Virus record (IMG/VR): IMGVR_UViG_3300032307_000402
Span: 1 to 60,721 of that record
Source of the DNA: a virus
Length of the DNA stretch: 60,721 nt
Direction: 5' to 3' (one strand)
Positions 58,697-60,721 of this stretch are shown piece after piece; position 1 is the first letter of the stretch; each line of letters opens with the position of its first letter. Made by a program: the position numbers and the translations under genes. The notes below the pieces were generated by a model, which was not told the origin of the DNA, ran no database searches, and was given only the letters and a program-made list of their open reading frames with translations.

Positions 58697-60721
58697 TTAT
58701 TCTTGAATTTCATAAATGAAATGCATATGGAACAAGTCTGTTGTGTTTAAAGTAATTGGAGAATTGTGGTCAAATGGCTCGTCCTTAGAGTTAGTAGCAA
58801 TGTACCACAAGCTCATTGACGAAGACCCATCAGCAAGATGTCCCTTTAAACTGTAGTGATCTGTTGTTGGACCAGTATTGTGAATTGATCCAGCAAATAC
58901 GTCCGCATGCTGTTTTGCAGGGAATGGCAGGGTAACAGAATACTGTCCAGAACCAAAATTAGTAACATTGCTAAATGGCACCTGAATATTTACCACAACC
59001 ATTGAACCATACTTTAAGTATGTTCCAGTTGCTGGATTTGATGTTTGTGCAAATCCAGTTCCAGATACTTCTGGTGTCCAGCTTACTGGCTGTGGGAACA
59101 ATGCCTCTGGGCCTGGATAGGCAGTAGTCTGAACGGTATTGTCGGGGAACTTAAGACCGTTACCCTCTCCCTCAGCAAAGGTAAGCTCAACGCCATTATA
59201 CGCACCAAGATGAATGCTTCCTGGTGCTGCTAGGTTGACAATTTGTACATCACCTGGTGGAAGAATTAGTGCTGGGTTATCGTCATAAGAAGCAAATGTC
59301 CACGCATAATTTCCGTTATCTCTGGTGAATGTGTAGCTGGCTCCGTACTCAAAAGTAAAGCTTGGAGTAGTCTCGTAGTACGTATTACCTAGATCCCTGG
59401 TTACGCTACTAATGACATACTTAACGCCATCAACAATCATGAAGTCGCCAAAGTCTGGTTCAGCCAATTCAGTGTCTACTACAAAGACAACTCCGCCAGC
59501 TGGATCAATGTTTTGATATGTCCAACTAACGTCTGCTTGCTTTGACTGAACAACGGTAACCCCCTCTGAATCAGAAACTCTAACTCCTGCACGTTCTCCA
59601 CCAAGGATTAGGTCAGCACGAGAGTAGTCCTGAGCACCACCAGCACGAATGTGAATGTGATTTGGGGTTCCAAGAGTTGGGTCAATAATTAGATACTGGT
59701 CGGTATCTTCTCTATCATCATCTGGAACAATCTTGATTGTATCGTTATTGCTACCGTCACCAGAAGAATTAGCTGGGTTTGAGATATATCCATCACCAGG
59801 AAGGCGGAACCTTCCTTCTGAATCCATTGACCAGGCTAGTTCTGTGTCATCTGTATTTGTATAAAGCCTAATCTCGTCTCTAGCTTTTAGCTCAAGGTCA
59901 TCGCTGGAGTTAATGATGATATCTTTGTTTTCTGTTGTACGAATCTGGACTGCCAGCTCGTTACCCTCAATCAAGATTTCTTCATCGTCTTCGTTAATTT
60001 CAATAACTGACCTAATCTGATATCTAAACTCAAGCGAGGTTACAGTTGTAGGCTCAAGGGGGGCACCACCTATCGTGTAGAGAGTTACATTTTCGGAGTT
60101 ACCCCCAAATCCGTCAAACTCGTAGTAATCTGAACCATTTATGCTTAGAGACCTGACAGGTGCTTGGTTAAATGTTTCATTAAGGAACGTGATTAGTCCA
60201 GTAGCACCATTTAGAACTACCTGGCTGTTACCTTCTCCTGATGATGACCAAGTTGCATCGCCAGTCCAGTCACTCGTTGAGTAGGAGTTAGTGGTGCCAC
60301 CTGTGTATCCGTAAAGAGCAACGTGACCGTCATATGGGTCAAACTCAATTGCAGATCCTTGACGTAAGCTGTCACGCCTAGCCTCAATCCTTGTGCTGGT
60401 ATCTTCAGTAAACATTACGCTATTGTTGAACTCAAAGTCACCAGTTGTTAGAGACTGAATGTCACCAATGGTTGCTACACGGTTAGTTGCGTCTGGGGTA
60501 ATTGTTGCATCTCCCCAGCCAATGTAGACGTTTCCAGGTCCGTCATCTCCAGCAATTAGAGTGATGTCTCTTGCAGAGCGAAGTGATAGGTCATCCTGTG
60601 GAGTGCCAATACGAGCAGTGCCTGTAGAGGTTCTTGTAAAGGTGATGAAGTCATCGCCATCGCCATCCTTGATGGCTGTTGGAACAACAAGGTTTGCTGA
60701 TCCTCCTCCAATTATTGTAGA
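58697..60721 (-). CDS. Long tail-fibre protein, N-terminus beyond the window
   Basis: Open from 58697 to the right edge: the 102 codons between 60416 and 60721 have no stop and read in frame into the ATG at 60415 (STIIGGGSANLVVP at the edge, FEFNNSV just before). So the ATG at 60415 is internal and the visible part is 675 residues of a longer protein. Repeats of the kind 'LRSARDITLIAGDDGPGNVYIG' and 'DLELKARDEIRLYTN' mark a beta-helical or GRAM-like shaft. The C-terminus (SWTPEVSGTGFAQTSNPATG, then YGSMVVVNIQVPFSNV) is a jelly-roll-like tip. Probably a major side fibre. Confidence 0.8.
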   Translation of the reverse strand, partial: STIIGGGSANLVVPTAIKDGDGDDFITFTRTSTGTARIGTPQDDLSLRSARDITLIAGDDGPGNVYIGWGDATITPDATNRVATIGDIQSLTTGDFEFNNSVMFTEDTSTRIEARRDSLRQGSAIEFDPYDGHVALYGYTGGTTNSYSTSDWTGDATWSSSGEGNSQVVLNGATGLITFLNETFNQAPVRSLSINGSDYYEFDGFGGNSENVTLYTIGGAPLEPTTVTSLEFRYQIRSVIEINEDDEEILIEGNELAVQIRTTENKDIIINSSDDLELKARDEIRLYTNTDDTELAWSMDSEGRFRLPGDGYISNPANSSGDGSNNDTIKIVPDDDREDTDQYLIIDPTLGTPNHIHIRAGGAQDYSRADLILGGERAGVRVSDSEGVTVVQSKQADVSWTYQNIDPAGGVVFVVDTELAEPDFGDFMIVDGVKYVISSVTRDLGNTYYETTPSFTFEYGASYTFTRDNGNYAWTFASYDDNPALILPPGDVQIVNLAAPGSIHLGAYNGVELTFAEGEGNGLKFPDNTVQTTAYPGPEALFPQPVSWTPEVSGTGFAQTSNPATGTYLKYGSMVVVNIQVPFSNVTNFGSGQYSVTLPFPAKQHADVFAGSIHNTGPTTDHYSLKGHLADGSSSMSLWYIATNSKDEPFDHNSPITLNTTDLFHMHFIYEIQE

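Noticed and set aside
1-60721. tRNA genes or an attachment site.
   Set aside because: The gaps are all below about 110 bases and none shows a cloverleaf or a tRNA-like 3' end; no integrase is present.

Overview
The window is a stretch of a tailed-phage (Caudoviricetes) genome with a long, probably siphovirus-type tail. Almost every gene is on the minus strand, so the reading order runs from high to low coordinates. The host is inferred, not proven, to be a low-GC actinobacterium, perhaps a freshwater planktonic one. Supporting points are: a PASTA-domain virion protein, a secreted Ig-like protein whose signal peptide and Ala/Thr-rich style resemble planktonic actinobacterial surface proteins, a class Ib ribonucleotide reductase, many -10 boxes 6-7 nt from the start codon (leaderless mRNAs, common in Actinobacteria), and modest GC. 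I see no tRNA, rRNA, integrase, CRISPR array, reverse transcriptase or IS element. No stretch over 300 bases lacks a gene.

Layout in transcription order. (1) 60.7-41.9 kb: adhesion and tail-fibre genes with LamG-like, BNR-propeller, glycine-rich, PASTA/Cys-rich and shared beta modules. They are interrupted by a two-gene plus-strand island at 53.05-54.15 kb that encodes two exported peptidoglycan hydrolases. (2) 41.9-33.7 kb: a small conserved gene, portal, protease fused to a scaffold-like tail, HK97-type major capsid protein, head-tail connector genes and the likely major tail protein. (3) 33.6-17.8 kb: two paralogous tail-assembly chaperones, a 2307-residue tape measure protein, and distal tail and fibre proteins. 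(4) 17.8-4.8 kb: the replication, recombination and nucleotide block, with a MerR-like HTH protein, DnaB-like helicase, DnaG-like primase, ssDNA-binding protein, DNA polymerase III alpha subunit, RecA/UvsX-like recombinase, DEDDy exonuclease, Cas4/RecB-like nuclease, RuvC-like resolvase, zinc-ribbon proteins, an IMP dehydrogenase/GMP reductase-like enzyme and a DUF1599-like protein. (5) 4.8-0 kb: putative small terminase, large terminase, secreted Ig-like protein, NrdI and NrdE (cut by the window edge).

Genes are tightly packed, many joined by TAATG stop/start overlaps, so long co-transcribed, translationally coupled operons are likely. About fifteen TATAAT-like boxes, most preceded by TGn, lie at the few real gaps, chiefly in the structural half; three hairpins behave like terminators. 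Several starts are non-ATG but have clear Shine-Dalgarno support (for example TTG for RecA, DnaE and the small terminase). A 51-codon HTH gene at 6109-6264 is easily missed. The ORF at the right edge stays open to the end of the window.

The features most worth attention are the PASTA plus thrombospondin-like cysteine-rich virion protein, the duplicated (rather than frameshifted) tail chaperone pair, the secreted host-like surface protein, the exported lysis pair with overlapping divergent promoters, and the extended -10/leaderless promoter family.
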